Shown here: piece after piece, positions 42,029 through 54,410 of the stretch | How positions within the stretch are numbered: the stretch's first letter is position 1 | How the letters are laid out: each line of letters starts with the position of its first letter | From: JARRQB01 sp965368585 | GTDB lineage: Bacteria > Pseudomonadota > Gammaproteobacteria > Chromatiales > Chromatiaceae | Length of the DNA: 64,000 nucleotides | Assembly (NCBI GenBank): GCA_965368585.1 | Contig: CBDUNM010000001.1 | Location: 62,001 to 126,000, forward strand | Direction of reading: 5' to 3' | Made by a program: the position numbers and the translations under genes | Notes under the pieces: model-generated | The model's database searches: none | What the model saw: only the letters and a program-made list of their open reading frames with translations | What the model was told of the DNA's origin: nothing

Positions 42029-42909
42029 TGCACGGTTCCGGCCGGTTGCATGTGCGAGAGAATCTGCCTGAGTTCCGCATAGTCCGCGTCCTTTACGGGT
42101 ACCAGCGCCGTCGTCCCTGATCTCAGGCTTTGGAGTATCCTCCTTCCCTCCGGAGTGTTGCGCCGCAGTGCCAGCATCAATTGCCGGAGCGACTTGATCA
42201 GGTCAGCAGGCAGGTCGGCGCGGGTGACGAACAGATGCTCGGAGACCGCGGGGGTGACGTAAATGCTGCGCAATCCGCGGTGACGATACTTTTCGAATGT
42301 TTCCGCTTTCACGGCGCCCGCATCCGCATCTCCGGCGAGCACGGCCAAAGCAACGGCCTCGTGCGATCTGAAAAAACGGTAGTCGCCGAGCGAAGCCAAG
42401 TCTACGCCCGCTTGCGAGAGGGCATATCTTGGTAGCAGGTAGCTCATGGTTGAGTCGGGATCGCCAAATGCGAAACGTTTGCCTTGCAAGTCCGACAGAC
42501 GCTTTAGGCCGTTGTTACGTCGGGTAACGATATGTCCCAGTATAAAAGGCCTTCCCCTTACCGAGAGCCTGGCCAACAACGGCCTCGGGCCGTATTGCTC
42601 GACCAGACTTATGTAAGAGGCTGGCCCCATGAACGCGATATCCACCGCATTGGCGCCTACCGTCTCGATATGTTTTTGGTAGGTCTCGCCGACGCGCACT
42701 TCGATCTTTCGCTTCAAGCCGGTTCCGAGGTATTCAGCTAACGGGCTGAATTTTCGAGCGATTTCATTGTGGCTTAGGTACGGGTGGACCGCCAGAATCA
42801 GCGAGGGTGCCGTGCGATCGCCAGCGACTGCCAGCGGCGTCGACAGCAACCAGATCACGGTGAATTGGAAGAATCTTGTCCTTAGATGCGCCAACGCTCG
42901 GTTGCTCAT
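42025..42909 (-). CDS. PhnD-like periplasmic solute-binding protein
   Basis: 294 residues with a signal peptide (about 1-29, LAVAG). The domain begins LAVHPYLSHNEIARKFSPLAEYL and has VDIAFMGPASYI, KRFAFGDPDSTMSYLLPR and EHLFVTRADLP, all typical of the phosphate/phosphite/phosphonate ABC-transporter binding-protein family. No permease or ATPase gene adjoins it. Instead it overlaps the gene for the membrane PAS-GGDEF-EAL protein, so it probably acts as a ligand-sensing subunit of that receptor rather than in uptake. Ligand unknown; phosphonate binding is not assured. Confidence 0.88.
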   Translation of the reverse strand: MSNRALAHLRTRFFQFTVIWLLSTPLAVAGDRTAPSLILAVHPYLSHNEIARKFSPLAEYLGTGLKRKIEVRVGETYQKHIETVGANAVDIAFMGPASYISLVEQYGPRPLLARLSVRGRPFILGHIVTRRNNGLKRLSDLQGKRFAFGDPDSTMSYLLPRYALSQAGVDLASLGDYRFFRSHEAVALAVLAGDADAGAVKAETFEKYRHRGLRSIYVTPAVSEHLFVTRADLPADLIKSLRQLMLALRRNTPEGRRILQSLRSGTTALVPVKDADYAELRQILSHMQPAGTVH

Positions 42910-43255
42910 GTGTGTACCTGGATAGTTTAGCGGCTGGGAACGTCGTTTGCTCCAGTATCGGCAATCCGAAAACTGAGCGACCGCAACGTCACCGTCAACA
43001 CCGCATCGGAACCGCCCGGTAGTTTCCGCTAAGTAAAAGCCATGCCGTGGCCGCTAAGCGTGTTATGCAACCCCGGTGGATCGTTCGACTGATACGGCGC
43101 GCAGCGCACCGATACCGGGTACCGCCGAATGGGATTGGTTCGGCTGCCGTTGCGGCCGGTCCGTCGAAGGGCGTACGCGGGTTCGCCGTTGCCGTGGGTT
43201 CTGCAGCTGTTGGCAGGCGGTAACTGTCGGCGAGACCCAGGCCAAGAATGTGGTT
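42910..43255. other. Divergent intergenic region of the signalling locus
   Basis: 346 bp between divergent phnD-like and receiver-TPR genes, so it must hold both promoters. An open frame continues upstream of the receiver gene to 43076, giving a cysteine-rich 60-residue extension, but it has no homology-like pattern and is not taken as coding. No binding site is recognised. Confidence 0.5.
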
Positions 43256-44872
43256 ATGTTGACCAATCCTTTCAATGAGAAAACCTACATCGTGGTCGAC
43301 GACTTCGCCGACATGCGGTCGACCGTGCGCAGCATGCTGCGATCTTTCGGCGTCGCCAATGTCGATCAGGCACGAGACGGCGATGAGGCGATCGCGCAAA
43401 TGGCGAAAACCCGCTACGACGTCCTGCTCGTCGATTACAACCTGGGCCGCGGCAAGGACGGACAGCAGGTCTTGGAAGAGGCGAGGCACCGCGATCTGAT
43501 CGGAGTCGACAGCATATTCATCATGATTACCGCCGAGAGCGCACGGGATATGGTGATGGGGGTCGTGGAATACGAACCTGACAGCTACTTGTCTAAGCCG
43601 TTTACCAAAGACCTGTTGCGCACCAGGCTGGCAAAACTGATCGAGCGCAAGACCGACCTGTCGATGGTTAACAAAGCACTGCGAGGCAAGGACTTTGGTC
43701 GTGCAATCAATTTATGCGACGAGTTGATCGCTCGACGGCCCAAGCACCTTTCGGAATTGCTGAAGTTGAAAGCGGAAACCTGCCTGACCGCAGGGCGGTT
43801 TGACGAAGCGACTGCCATCTACGAGAAGATACTAGCGGCCCGCGAAATCGCCTGGGCACGCCTAGGCATCGGCAGGGTCCTGTTCGCCCGCAAGAGCTAC
43901 CCTGAGGCAGAAGCCGTGTTCCAACACTTGGTCGACCATCACCAGAACCTGGTGGCGGCCTATGACTGGTTGGCGAAGACCCGAATGGTCATGCACCTGA
44001 CCGACGCCGCGGAACTGACCTTGACCAAAGCGGTGAGTCTGTCGCCACGGGCGATCAGGCGGCAGCGAACTCTAGGAGAACTGGCGCTGGCGAACGGCAA
44101 CGCGCCGGTGGCGGAAAAGGCCTTCGACAGCGCGGTGTGTTTGGCGAAACATTCGGTATTCAACGATCCGTCGCTGTTCTGCGGGCTGGCGAAATCAAAA
44201 ATCGCAAATCGAAAACCCGATGCAGCACTGCGCGTGGTAGAGGATCTCGGCCGGGTTTTCAGCGACGATGCGCGAACCGCGTTCTATCGCGCCACCGCCA
44301 CCGCGGCGATCCTGTGGCACCGCGGCGACGCCGAGGCCGCCGCCGTCCAAGCGGACAAAGCTGAAGCGGCCATGCGTGGCGTCGACCGGGCGTTCGACTC
44401 AAGCCAGGCACTCGAAATGGCGGCAACCTTTTCATTGCTGGGCAGCCAGGAGAAGGCGGACGACCTGTTGCAAACGGTGGTCGCAAACAATCATGACGAC
44501 GATGCCTTGCTTGCCGAGGTCGCCCGGGCCTACCGCGAAATCGGCACGGGTGAGGCACCCGAGACGACGATCACGCGCATCCGCCAGGCGGTGAGAGATA
44601 CCAACAATAGGGGTGTGAAACTGATCAGGGAAGGTAATCTGGACGCAGCAATCGAACTGCTGGAGCAGGCGGCGGCCGAGGTGACCGGCAACCGTACCGT
44701 CAATCTGAACGCGGCGAAGGCACTGTGCCTGAAAATGGAGAAAAACGGTTCCAGTCCCGAGCAACTCCGGCGGGTGCGTCACTACGTGGACAGGGTCCGT
44801 CATGTGGCCCCGGACGATTGGCGCTTGGCGCACATACAGTCGCGTTTACAGCAGTTGGTCTTGAACAGTTAG
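43256..44872 (+). CDS. Response-regulator receiver protein with TPR repeats
   Basis: 538 residues. An N-terminal CheY-like receiver domain (about 8-130) has the acidic pair in VVDDFADM, the phospho-acceptor D60 in VLLVDYNLGRG, T/S in MITAES and the Lys in SKPFTKD. The rest is helical with TPR-like units (for example KAETCLTAGRFDEATAIYEKIL, LGIGRVLFARKSYPEAEAVFQ, IREGNLDAAIELLEQA), so phosphorylation probably controls protein-protein contacts rather than DNA binding. ATG 43256 begins at MLTNPFNEKTYIVVDD. The histidine kinase gene follows by 15 bp and is its likely partner. Confidence 0.88.
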   Translation: MLTNPFNEKTYIVVDDFADMRSTVRSMLRSFGVANVDQARDGDEAIAQMAKTRYDVLLVDYNLGRGKDGQQVLEEARHRDLIGVDSIFIMITAESARDMVMGVVEYEPDSYLSKPFTKDLLRTRLAKLIERKTDLSMVNKALRGKDFGRAINLCDELIARRPKHLSELLKLKAETCLTAGRFDEATAIYEKILAAREIAWARLGIGRVLFARKSYPEAEAVFQHLVDHHQNLVAAYDWLAKTRMVMHLTDAAELTLTKAVSLSPRAIRRQRTLGELALANGNAPVAEKAFDSAVCLAKHSVFNDPSLFCGLAKSKIANRKPDAALRVVEDLGRVFSDDARTAFYRATATAAILWHRGDAEAAAVQADKAEAAMRGVDRAFDSSQALEMAATFSLLGSQEKADDLLQTVVANNHDDDALLAEVARAYREIGTGEAPETTITRIRQAVRDTNNRGVKLIREGNLDAAIELLEQAAAEVTGNRTVNLNAAKALCLKMEKNGSSPEQLRRVRHYVDRVRHVAPDDWRLAHIQSRLQQLVLNS

Positions 44873-44887
44873 CGTTTTGAAGCAAGC

Positions 44888-45562
44888 ATGGATTTTTCCG
44901 ATATTCTCGCCCACTCGGTACACGACATTAAGAATTCGTTGGGAATGATACTCAACAATATCGATGATCTGTTGTCGGACCCCGGAAATCGTATTGAGGA
45001 CCAGGGCGGCGCACGACTGCTGCAACACGAAGCCAAACGTGCCAACCACAATCTCATTCAACTGCTGTCGCTCTATAAACTCGACAAGCATGAACTGGCT
45101 GTCAATATCGCCGAGCACAGCCTGGCCGATTTTTTCGATGAAGTGGTGTCGGAAAACCATCCGGTATGCAGCGCGCTCGGCGCCGGTCTGGACGGCGTTT
45201 GTGACGAAACGCTCACCGGTTATTTCGACGAAGACCTGGTGCGTGGCGTCATCGGCGGCACCATCGGAAACGCGCAACGCTACGCCCGCACGATGATACG
45301 ACTGAGCGCATCAATCGAGCACCAATACCTCGTGATCCGCGTCGAAGACGACGGCGAGGGATACCCCGTCAGCATGATCGACACGGCGCACACGCACGCC
45401 GCGCCAGGAGCTCGCAGCTTCAGCAGCGGGCGTACCCACCTGGGCTTGTATTTTGCCGCCCAGGTGGCACAGCTGCATACCGCGAACGGTCGCTGTGGGT
45501 ATATCAACTTGAGCAACCGTCATCAGTTGGCGGGCGGTTGTTTCGAACTCTGGTTGCCGTGA
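44888..45562 (+). CDS. Soluble histidine kinase without sensor domain
   Basis: 224 residues, no membrane helix. A minimal HisKA-like helix with H12 in HSVHDIKNSLGM is followed by a HATPase domain: N-box GTIGNAQRYA, G1 VEDDGEGYP and G2 GRTHLGLYFAAQVAQLH. The absence of any input domain means the signal must come from a partner, possibly the co-transcribed receiver-TPR protein 15 bp upstream. Alternatively the receiver-TPR protein is its phosphorylation target. Intact motifs suggest it is active. Confidence 0.85.
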   Translation: MDFSDILAHSVHDIKNSLGMILNNIDDLLSDPGNRIEDQGGARLLQHEAKRANHNLIQLLSLYKLDKHELAVNIAEHSLADFFDEVVSENHPVCSALGAGLDGVCDETLTGYFDEDLVRGVIGGTIGNAQRYARTMIRLSASIEHQYLVIRVEDDGEGYPVSMIDTAHTHAAPGARSFSSGRTHLGLYFAAQVAQLHTANGRCGYINLSNRHQLAGGCFELWLP

Positions 45563-45596
45563 GCGCACGTCAGTAGAGCCCCTGAGATCCGCCGAA

Positions 45597-46607
45597 TCAC
45601 GTCCAAACGCCCGGTTTGAAGCTGTAGGTGTCGATGACCTGGATGTAGTTGAGCCGTTCGAACTCCGCGGGGTCTTGTACGCTGGCCTGGCTGAGACGCC
45701 CGCGAAAATCACCGACCGACTCGAACCCGTGTTCTTCCATCCATTCCCGCGTATTGGCGAGAATTCGCGTGAGGTGCTGCGGTCCTTTCTGCAGCAGGGC
45801 CGTGCATAGGTGCACCACGTCAGCCCCCGCCAGCAACAGCTTCAGCGTGTCTTCGGTCGTGTGTATGCCGCCCGTCGCCCCGATGGAGCAATTGAGGCGG
45901 CCGTACAGGATTGCCACCCACCGCATGGCAAGCAGCGCTTCCGCGGACTTCGAAGGATGCAGCGAATGCTGCAGCCGCAACGTGTGGACGTTGATATCGG
46001 GTTGGTAGAACCGGTTGAAGAGACTGACGCCGGACGCGCCGGCGTTGTCCAGCAGCTTGACGAGATTGCCCACGGAGCTGAACCATGGTGAAAGCTTCAG
46101 GTTGATCGGCAGGTCGAGTTCTGCGCGCAGTTCCTGCAACAATGTGATGTAGCGTTGTTCCACATATTGCCCGGGCTCTGCGATGTCGGCGGCAACATAG
46201 TAAGCGTTCAGCTCGATGGCATCCGCGCCGGCGTCGCGGATTTCCTTGGCGTGTTGTAGCCAGCCGCCCGAGGTGACACCATTGAGGCTGGCAACAAGCG
46301 GAATGTCCAGCGACGCCTTCAAGGCGGCAACCTGCTCCAGGTAACGATCGAGTTCACCGGGGAAATCCTGATGGTCGGGTAAAAAGCTGTTTGCTTCCGC
46401 ATGACCGTGCTCCTGGTGATGCAGAAAGCGCACCATGCCTTCCTCTTCAGCGCGTACCGCTTCTTCGAACAGGGAATACATGATCATGGCGCCCGCGCCG
46501 GCGTCTTCCAACTGCTTGGCGGAATCCAGACTGCGCGACAGCGGCGAAGCAGACGGCACCAGCGGGTTCTCGAGTTCGAGTCCTAACCAATTTGTTTGCA
46601 GGTCCAT
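45597..46607 (-). CDS. Dihydroorotate dehydrogenase-like flavoprotein
   Basis: 336-residue TIM-barrel protein of the DHOD/PreA-like superfamily, frequently encoded beside nifJ-type oxidoreductases. Core elements: GLELENPLVPSASPLSRSL at the N-terminus, VASLNGVTSGGWL, IELNAYYVAAD, LPINLKLSPWFSS (conserved Lys), GVSLFNRFYQPDI and SIGATGGIHTTED with the FMN-phosphate loop. It lacks a clear active-site Ser/Cys loop of PyrD, and its substrate is unknown; pyrimidine synthesis is unlikely. It is the third gene of the probable nifJ - small exported protein - DHOD-like operon. Confidence 0.83.
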   Translation of the reverse strand: MDLQTNWLGLELENPLVPSASPLSRSLDSAKQLEDAGAGAMIMYSLFEEAVRAEEEGMVRFLHHQEHGHAEANSFLPDHQDFPGELDRYLEQVAALKASLDIPLVASLNGVTSGGWLQHAKEIRDAGADAIELNAYYVAADIAEPGQYVEQRYITLLQELRAELDLPINLKLSPWFSSVGNLVKLLDNAGASGVSLFNRFYQPDINVHTLRLQHSLHPSKSAEALLAMRWVAILYGRLNCSIGATGGIHTTEDTLKLLLAGADVVHLCTALLQKGPQHLTRILANTREWMEEHGFESVGDFRGRLSQASVQDPAEFERLNYIQVIDTYSFKPGVWT

Positions 46608-46635
46608 GTTCTTTTTTCCATGTCGATGTCCGGGG

Positions 46636-46948
46636 TCAGCGCGTTTGGCAGGTCGCCGGGCGGGTGCCGCCCTGATGTGCTTCGTGCACTTGCACGATGC
46701 TTACCGCGGGTGTGCCCGTGTTGATCCCCAGCATGGCGCCCAACGCAAATTGGTATCCGTTCAGGCAGACCAGGGTTGCCCCGACCTTGCCCGGTGGCAG
46801 ATCCTTTGCGACCTGGGCGAGTACTTTGCCGTTGAATGCGACGTCATCATATTGGCCGGGCGAGCCGACGAGGCTCGGCGGACCCGGGAGAGCTGCCCAA
46901 CCAGTGGGTACCATAGCGGTAACCATTAGCAAGCTGCTTAGTACAGTG

Positions 46949-46965
<17 letters not shown>
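46636..46965 (-). CDS. Small exported protein of unknown function
   Basis: 109 residues with a signal peptide (about 1-24, MVPTGWA cut before ALPGPP). The mature part of about 85 residues has no recognised domain; it contains two cysteines (CLNGYQ and the C-terminal CQTR) that could pair. AGAAGG seven bases before the ATG supports translation. The start overlaps the last 17 bp of nifJ, and a DHOD-like gene follows, so it is embedded in an operon for a cytoplasmic redox enzyme although itself predicted to be exported. No family recognised; it may be a real orphan. Confidence 0.62.
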
Positions 46966-50536
<3,571 letters not shown>

Positions 50537-50626
50537 ATTGATCCTGGTTGACAGTGGCTGACTCGCACAGCTTGGACGCCGTCAGGTCATGGATACAACC
50601 TAGTTACTGCGGGTTGTTGACCCGCA

Positions 50627-51310
50627 TCAAGCGCGCTTGACGGATGCCAGTGACGGCAGGGAACCGTCGCCCGGCGCACACTGCAGTCTCAAATGGTGGC
50701 AGAGGTGGGGAAGCAAGGCGACGCCCGCGTCCGGCAGCCCCATATGGATGCCGAGGTCCCGTAGTTGCGTCACCTCCAATCCCGCATAGCCGCATGGGTT
50801 TATGCGGGCGAACGGCGCCAGGTCCATATCCACGTTCAAAGCCAATCCGTGGTAGGTGCAACCGCGTCGAACCCGCAGGCCGAGGGCCGCAATCTTTCGA
50901 CCGCCGACGTAAACGCCGGGTGCGTCCGCCCGTGCCACGGCGATTACGTTGAACGCGGCCAGGAAGTCGATGACCGATTGTTCCATGGCCGTGACCAGTT
51001 GCCGAATACCCAGGCCGTTTGCACGGAGATTGACCAGCAGGTAAACCACCAGCTGTCCGGGGCCGTGGTAGGTGATCTGCCCTCCGCGATCGGTTTCTAC
51101 CACCGGAACGTCGCCGGGATCCAACAGGTGTTCGGCCTTGCCCGCCTGGCCTTGGGTGAAGACCGGGTAGTGTTCAAGCAACCATAGCTCGGATTGCTGC
51201 GAGGTGGAGCGCACATCGGTGAAGGTACGCATCGCCTCCCAGATCGGTAAATACTCCTGCATACCCAGATAACGGGTGATGACCTGCGGGCGAGCGCGTT
51301 GCCCGCTCAC
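50627..51310 (-). CDS. lipB: Octanoyl-ACP:protein octanoyltransferase
   Basis: Transfers octanoyl groups from acyl carrier protein to lipoyl domains, before LipA adds sulfur. 227 residues with YPVFTQGQAGKAEHLL, RGGQITYHGPGQLVVY, the catalytic Lys K139 in GGRKIAALGLR and Cys C173 in NPCGYAGLEV. GTG at 51310 is the likely start. In close relatives it is found with ybeD upstream; here a lipoprotein gene on the opposite strand (51444-51935) separates them. Its partner lipA is 11 kb distant. Confidence 0.95.
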   Translation of the reverse strand: MSGQRARPQVITRYLGMQEYLPIWEAMRTFTDVRSTSQQSELWLLEHYPVFTQGQAGKAEHLLDPGDVPVVETDRGGQITYHGPGQLVVYLLVNLRANGLGIRQLVTAMEQSVIDFLAAFNVIAVARADAPGVYVGGRKIAALGLRVRRGCTYHGLALNVDMDLAPFARINPCGYAGLEVTQLRDLGIHMGLPDAGVALLPHLCHHLRLQCAPGDGSLPSLASVKRA

Positions 51311-51443
51311 CGGCTGGTGATCCTGACAAACATATCGATCGATGGCGCATTCACGACAAAAGATTTTAGCAGCGGCGGCGCGCGGCGTTTATGATAGACG
51401 GCCAGTTTACGCCCTTTTTGCTCTGACCAGAGGAACCCGCGTT

Positions 51444-51935
51444 ATGCTTTGTCATCGCCGCCTGTGGCCGTGGATCGCAGTTGTTCTCGCCCTCAGCGGC
51501 TGTGCCGGTTTGGGCGACTACCGCGAGGGGGTGCGGGTGACCGTTTCGGACATGGAGATACTCGAAACCACCATGATGGAACAATTGTATCGCGTGACTT
51601 TGCGCATCCAAAACCGCAATGACCGGCCTTTAAGCGTGAGGGGCGGCAGTTTCGACCTGGAGATCAACGGCAGGGACTTCGGTTCAGGCGTCACCGATAC
51701 TCAGGTCACCATTCCGCCTTACGCCGACGCGAAGATCGAGGTGCGCATGGTCAGCACGCTGTTCGGCATGCTGCGGATACTCAGGAGCCTGCAAGCACGC
51801 GAGGCGGAGGTGCTCGACTACAGCATTTCCGGGCGGTTATCGATCGATGAAGCCTTTGGCGGGCTGTCTTTTCGCGAGGCAGGTGAGTTGTCTTTGCCAC
51901 GTGCGGCAGCCGAACTCGGTGGATCTGGCAACTGA
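51444..51935 (+). CDS. LEA14-like (WHy domain) lipoprotein
   Basis: 163-residue lipoprotein. The lipobox LSGC (Cys about 20) follows a hydrophobic segment, so it is anchored by lipid. The rest forms a single LEA type-2/WHy beta-sandwich, with LYRVTLRIQNRNDRPLSVRG and DLEINGRDFGSG as typical strands. The family in bacteria is periplasmic or outer-membrane associated with a presumed stress role. ATG 51444 follows AGAGGA; a 34-residue longer frame is not supported. It runs against its neighbours, splitting ybeD from lipB. Confidence 0.85.
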   Translation: MLCHRRLWPWIAVVLALSGCAGLGDYREGVRVTVSDMEILETTMMEQLYRVTLRIQNRNDRPLSVRGGSFDLEINGRDFGSGVTDTQVTIPPYADAKIEVRMVSTLFGMLRILRSLQAREAEVLDYSISGRLSIDEAFGGLSFREAGELSLPRAAAELGGSGN

Positions 51936-51970
51936 AGCCTTAACCTGCGCAGGTGCGAGCACACCACCAC

Positions 51971-52237
51971 TTACAGTCGCATCAATACTTTCTCGTGCGC
52001 GGTGAGATCAGCATAGATTGCGTTCAACTGCGCGTGGCTCTGCGCCTCGATCATGACCGTCACCGACAGGTATTTGCCGTTGCGGCTCGGGCGCGTCGAG
52101 ACTGCGCCCTCCCAGACTTTTTCGCAGTGGCGCTGGACGATTTCCACGACCAGGGCATCGAACCCCGGTTCGGCGATTCCCATCGCCTTAACCGCGTATG
52201 CGCAAGGAAAAGCGAAACCTGCGTTGCTGGTGCTCAT
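51971..52237 (-). CDS. ybeD: YbeD-family (DUF493) small protein
   Basis: About 88-residue ACT-like ferredoxin-fold protein. FPCAYAVKAMGIAEPGFDALVVEIVQ and RNGKYLSVTVMIEAQSHAQLNAIY match the YbeD family, described as possibly regulating lipoate metabolism; that role is not firmly proven. Start ATG 52237 forms an ATGA overlap with the dat stop, so it is translationally coupled and not part of the longer upstream frame. Normal length and position. Confidence 0.93.
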   Translation of the reverse strand: MSTSNAGFAFPCAYAVKAMGIAEPGFDALVVEIVQRHCEKVWEGAVSTRPSRNGKYLSVTVMIEAQSHAQLNAIYADLTAHEKVLMRL

Positions 52238-53115
52238 CGACCGCACTCCCCGTGCTCGCGCAAGCGCTGTTTGCAGGCCGCGTACAGAGCGTCGAACTGC
52301 CGCCAAACCGGCCCTGCGGCGCCATCTCCGACCGGGTGGCTGTTGAGCTTCACCACGGGCATGATCTCCCGCGTCGAACTCGTCAGCCAGATTTCGGCCG
52401 CGGCTTGCAGTTCCGCAACGCCGATATCGGCTTCGGCACAGGGCACATCGTTGCTCTGCGCCAGTTCCAGTACCAGGTCCCGGGTGATGCCCGGTAACAG
52501 ATGATCGCCTTGCGGTGGCGTGATGATCAGCCCGTTACTGACGATAAACAGGTTTGAGGCGGTTCCTTCAATCGCGTACCCGTCGCGCACCAGTATTGCT
52601 TCGTCCGCCCCCTCGTCACGCGCCTGAGAATGAGCCAATACATTGGCCAGCAAAGTGGTCGCCTTGATATTGCAGCGGTCCCAGCGGATGTCGTCGAGCG
52701 TTATCGCAGCGATCTCCCGGTCGGCCAGCGCAGGATTGAAGTCGGCCATGAGATAGGTGAACGCGAACACGTTCGGCTCCACTTGGTCGGGGATCGCGTG
52801 CATCCGAACCGGGTATGCGCCGCGGGTAACTTGCAGATAGATCTGCTGGTCGGCGTCGGGACCTTGATCCGCGAGGCGTTGCAAGACCTCCAGCCAGTCA
52901 CCCAGATTGAGGGGGTTGACCATGCGTATTGCCGCAAGACTGCGGTCGAGTCGTTCGATATGCTGACTGGCTCGAAACAGACGGCCGCCATATACGGGGA
53001 CAACCTCGTATACGCTGTCGCCGAACAACAGTCCGCGGTCGGTGAGGGGCAGACATGCCGAATGCAGATCGACATAGTCGCCGTTGAGGTAAACATTGGC
53101 TGCGATACCGGCCAT
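52234..53115 (-). CDS. dat: D-amino-acid (D-alanine) aminotransferase
   Basis: PLP-dependent class IV aminotransferase making D-glutamate/D-alanine from keto acids, supplying peptidoglycan precursors. 293 residues: N-terminal YLNGDYVDLHSACLPLTDRGLL, RLDRSLAAI, the PLP lysine K151 in CNIKATTLLANVLA, AIEGTASNLFIV and TSSTREIMPVVKLN near the C-terminus. The related branched-chain and 4-amino-4-deoxychorismate enzymes share this fold, but the dacA neighbour supports D-alanine aminotransferase. It starts 5 bp after dacA. Confidence 0.9.
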   Translation of the reverse strand: MAGIAANVYLNGDYVDLHSACLPLTDRGLLFGDSVYEVVPVYGGRLFRASQHIERLDRSLAAIRMVNPLNLGDWLEVLQRLADQGPDADQQIYLQVTRGAYPVRMHAIPDQVEPNVFAFTYLMADFNPALADREIAAITLDDIRWDRCNIKATTLLANVLAHSQARDEGADEAILVRDGYAIEGTASNLFIVSNGLIITPPQGDHLLPGITRDLVLELAQSNDVPCAEADIGVAELQAAAEIWLTSSTREIMPVVKLNSHPVGDGAAGPVWRQFDALYAACKQRLREHGECGR

Positions 53116-53120
53116 GTTCG

Positions 53121-54260
53121 TTACTCGAACAACATCAATACGTAATCGATAGCGGTACGGATGATGCCGCCTTCGGGTACCTCGGCGAGCGCGACCAGCG
53201 GCACCTCGGTGATGGGCTCACCCCCGAGATCGACGATGACCTTCCCCAGAATATCTCCCGGCGCGATAGGCGCCTCCACCAAGCGGTTGACTTCGGTTCG
53301 AGCCTGCAGGTCGTTGTACTGACGGCGCGGAATGGTCACGTAGAGGTCGCTTTCCAGGCCCAGCGATACCTGTTCCTGCTCGCCTTTCCAGATGCGGGCA
53401 TTGATCAACGCATCGCTGGCGCCGTAGAGGCGATGCGTTTCGAAAAACCTGAAGCCGTAACTGAGCAGTGCCTGGCTGGCTTGGCCGCGCGCGTTTTCGC
53501 TGTCCGTACCCATGACGACCGAAATCAGCCGCATGCCGTCGCGCTCAGCCGATGCCACCAGGCAATAACCGGCCGATTCGGTGTGCCCCGTCTTTACCCC
53601 GTCGACGGAATCGTCGCGCCATAACAGAGCGTTGCGATTCGATTGGTTGATGTCGTTCCAGGTATATTCCTTGACGGCGTACAGTTTGTACAGCTCGGGG
53701 AACTCGCGAATGGTTGCGGCCGTCACAACCGCGATGTCACGCGGCGTGGTGTAGTGATCGGGGTGCGGCAGTCCGGTGGCGTTGACGAAGTTGCTGCTTG
53801 GCATGCCGAGCCGCCGGGCGTGATCATTCATCATCTGCGCGAAGGTTTCCTCGCTGCCGGCGATGTGTTCCGCCAGCGCGACACTGGCGTCATTTCCCGA
53901 CTGGATCACCATACCGTTGAGCAAATCCGAGATAGCGACCTTTTTGTTCACTTCGATGAACATGCGCGAGCCGGGTGTCTTCCAGGCTTTTTCGCTGATC
54001 AGCGCCTGATCAGCCATTTTAATGTGGCCGCTCTTCAGTTCCCGAAAAACCACATAAGCGGTCATGATCTTGGTAAGGCTGGCGGGTTCGAGGCGGGCGT
54101 CCGCGTTGCTTTCGGCCAAAATACGCCCGCTGTGCATGTCGATAAGCAGATGTCCGGTGCCGGCGACTGCCGGCGGTGCAGGGACGGGCGGTGCGGCAAG
54201 CGCGGTATTTACCAGGACTAAAAACAATACTTGAACGACGGACGATCTAATCTTGAACAC
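53121..54260 (-). CDS. dacA: D-alanyl-D-alanine carboxypeptidase (PBP5/6-type)
   Basis: Trims the terminal D-alanine from peptidoglycan pentapeptides. 379 residues with a signal peptide (about 1-22, LAAPP), then catalytic SLTK at 61-64, SGN at 121-123 and KTG at 223-225, and a C-terminal beta-domain ending in a membrane-anchoring amphipathic helix (TAIDYVLMLFE). GTG 54260 is preferred because it starts directly before the signal helix; the upstream frame is not homologous. Operon member between rlpA and dat. Confidence 0.95.
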   Translation of the reverse strand: MFKIRSSVVQVLFLVLVNTALAAPPVPAPPAVAGTGHLLIDMHSGRILAESNADARLEPASLTKIMTAYVVFRELKSGHIKMADQALISEKAWKTPGSRMFIEVNKKVAISDLLNGMVIQSGNDASVALAEHIAGSEETFAQMMNDHARRLGMPSSNFVNATGLPHPDHYTTPRDIAVVTAATIREFPELYKLYAVKEYTWNDINQSNRNALLWRDDSVDGVKTGHTESAGYCLVASAERDGMRLISVVMGTDSENARGQASQALLSYGFRFFETHRLYGASDALINARIWKGEQEQVSLGLESDLYVTIPRRQYNDLQARTEVNRLVEAPIAPGDILGKVIVDLGGEPITEVPLVALAEVPEGGIIRTAIDYVLMLFE

Positions 54261-54410
54261 TACTCTGGCTACCCTGGGTTGCAAGTTGATTGAGTGTACA
54301 CAATTGAGCGGTGCCGCCTCGCGGGTCGATTTTGCCACTGTCGGTCACCGATCGGGTACACCGTTGAGCTGCCTGCCGGTGGCCGCCGACCGGACGGGAT
54401 TCTTGATGAT

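Noticed and set aside
42025..42909. Phosphonate ABC transporter component
   Set aside because: No permease or ATPase adjoins it and it is coupled to a GGDEF-EAL gene, so sensing is the better explanation.
43076..43255. Cysteine-rich N-terminal extension of the receiver-TPR protein
   Set aside because: Receiver domain starts right at the inner ATG 43256; extension shows no domain and no ribosome-binding site.
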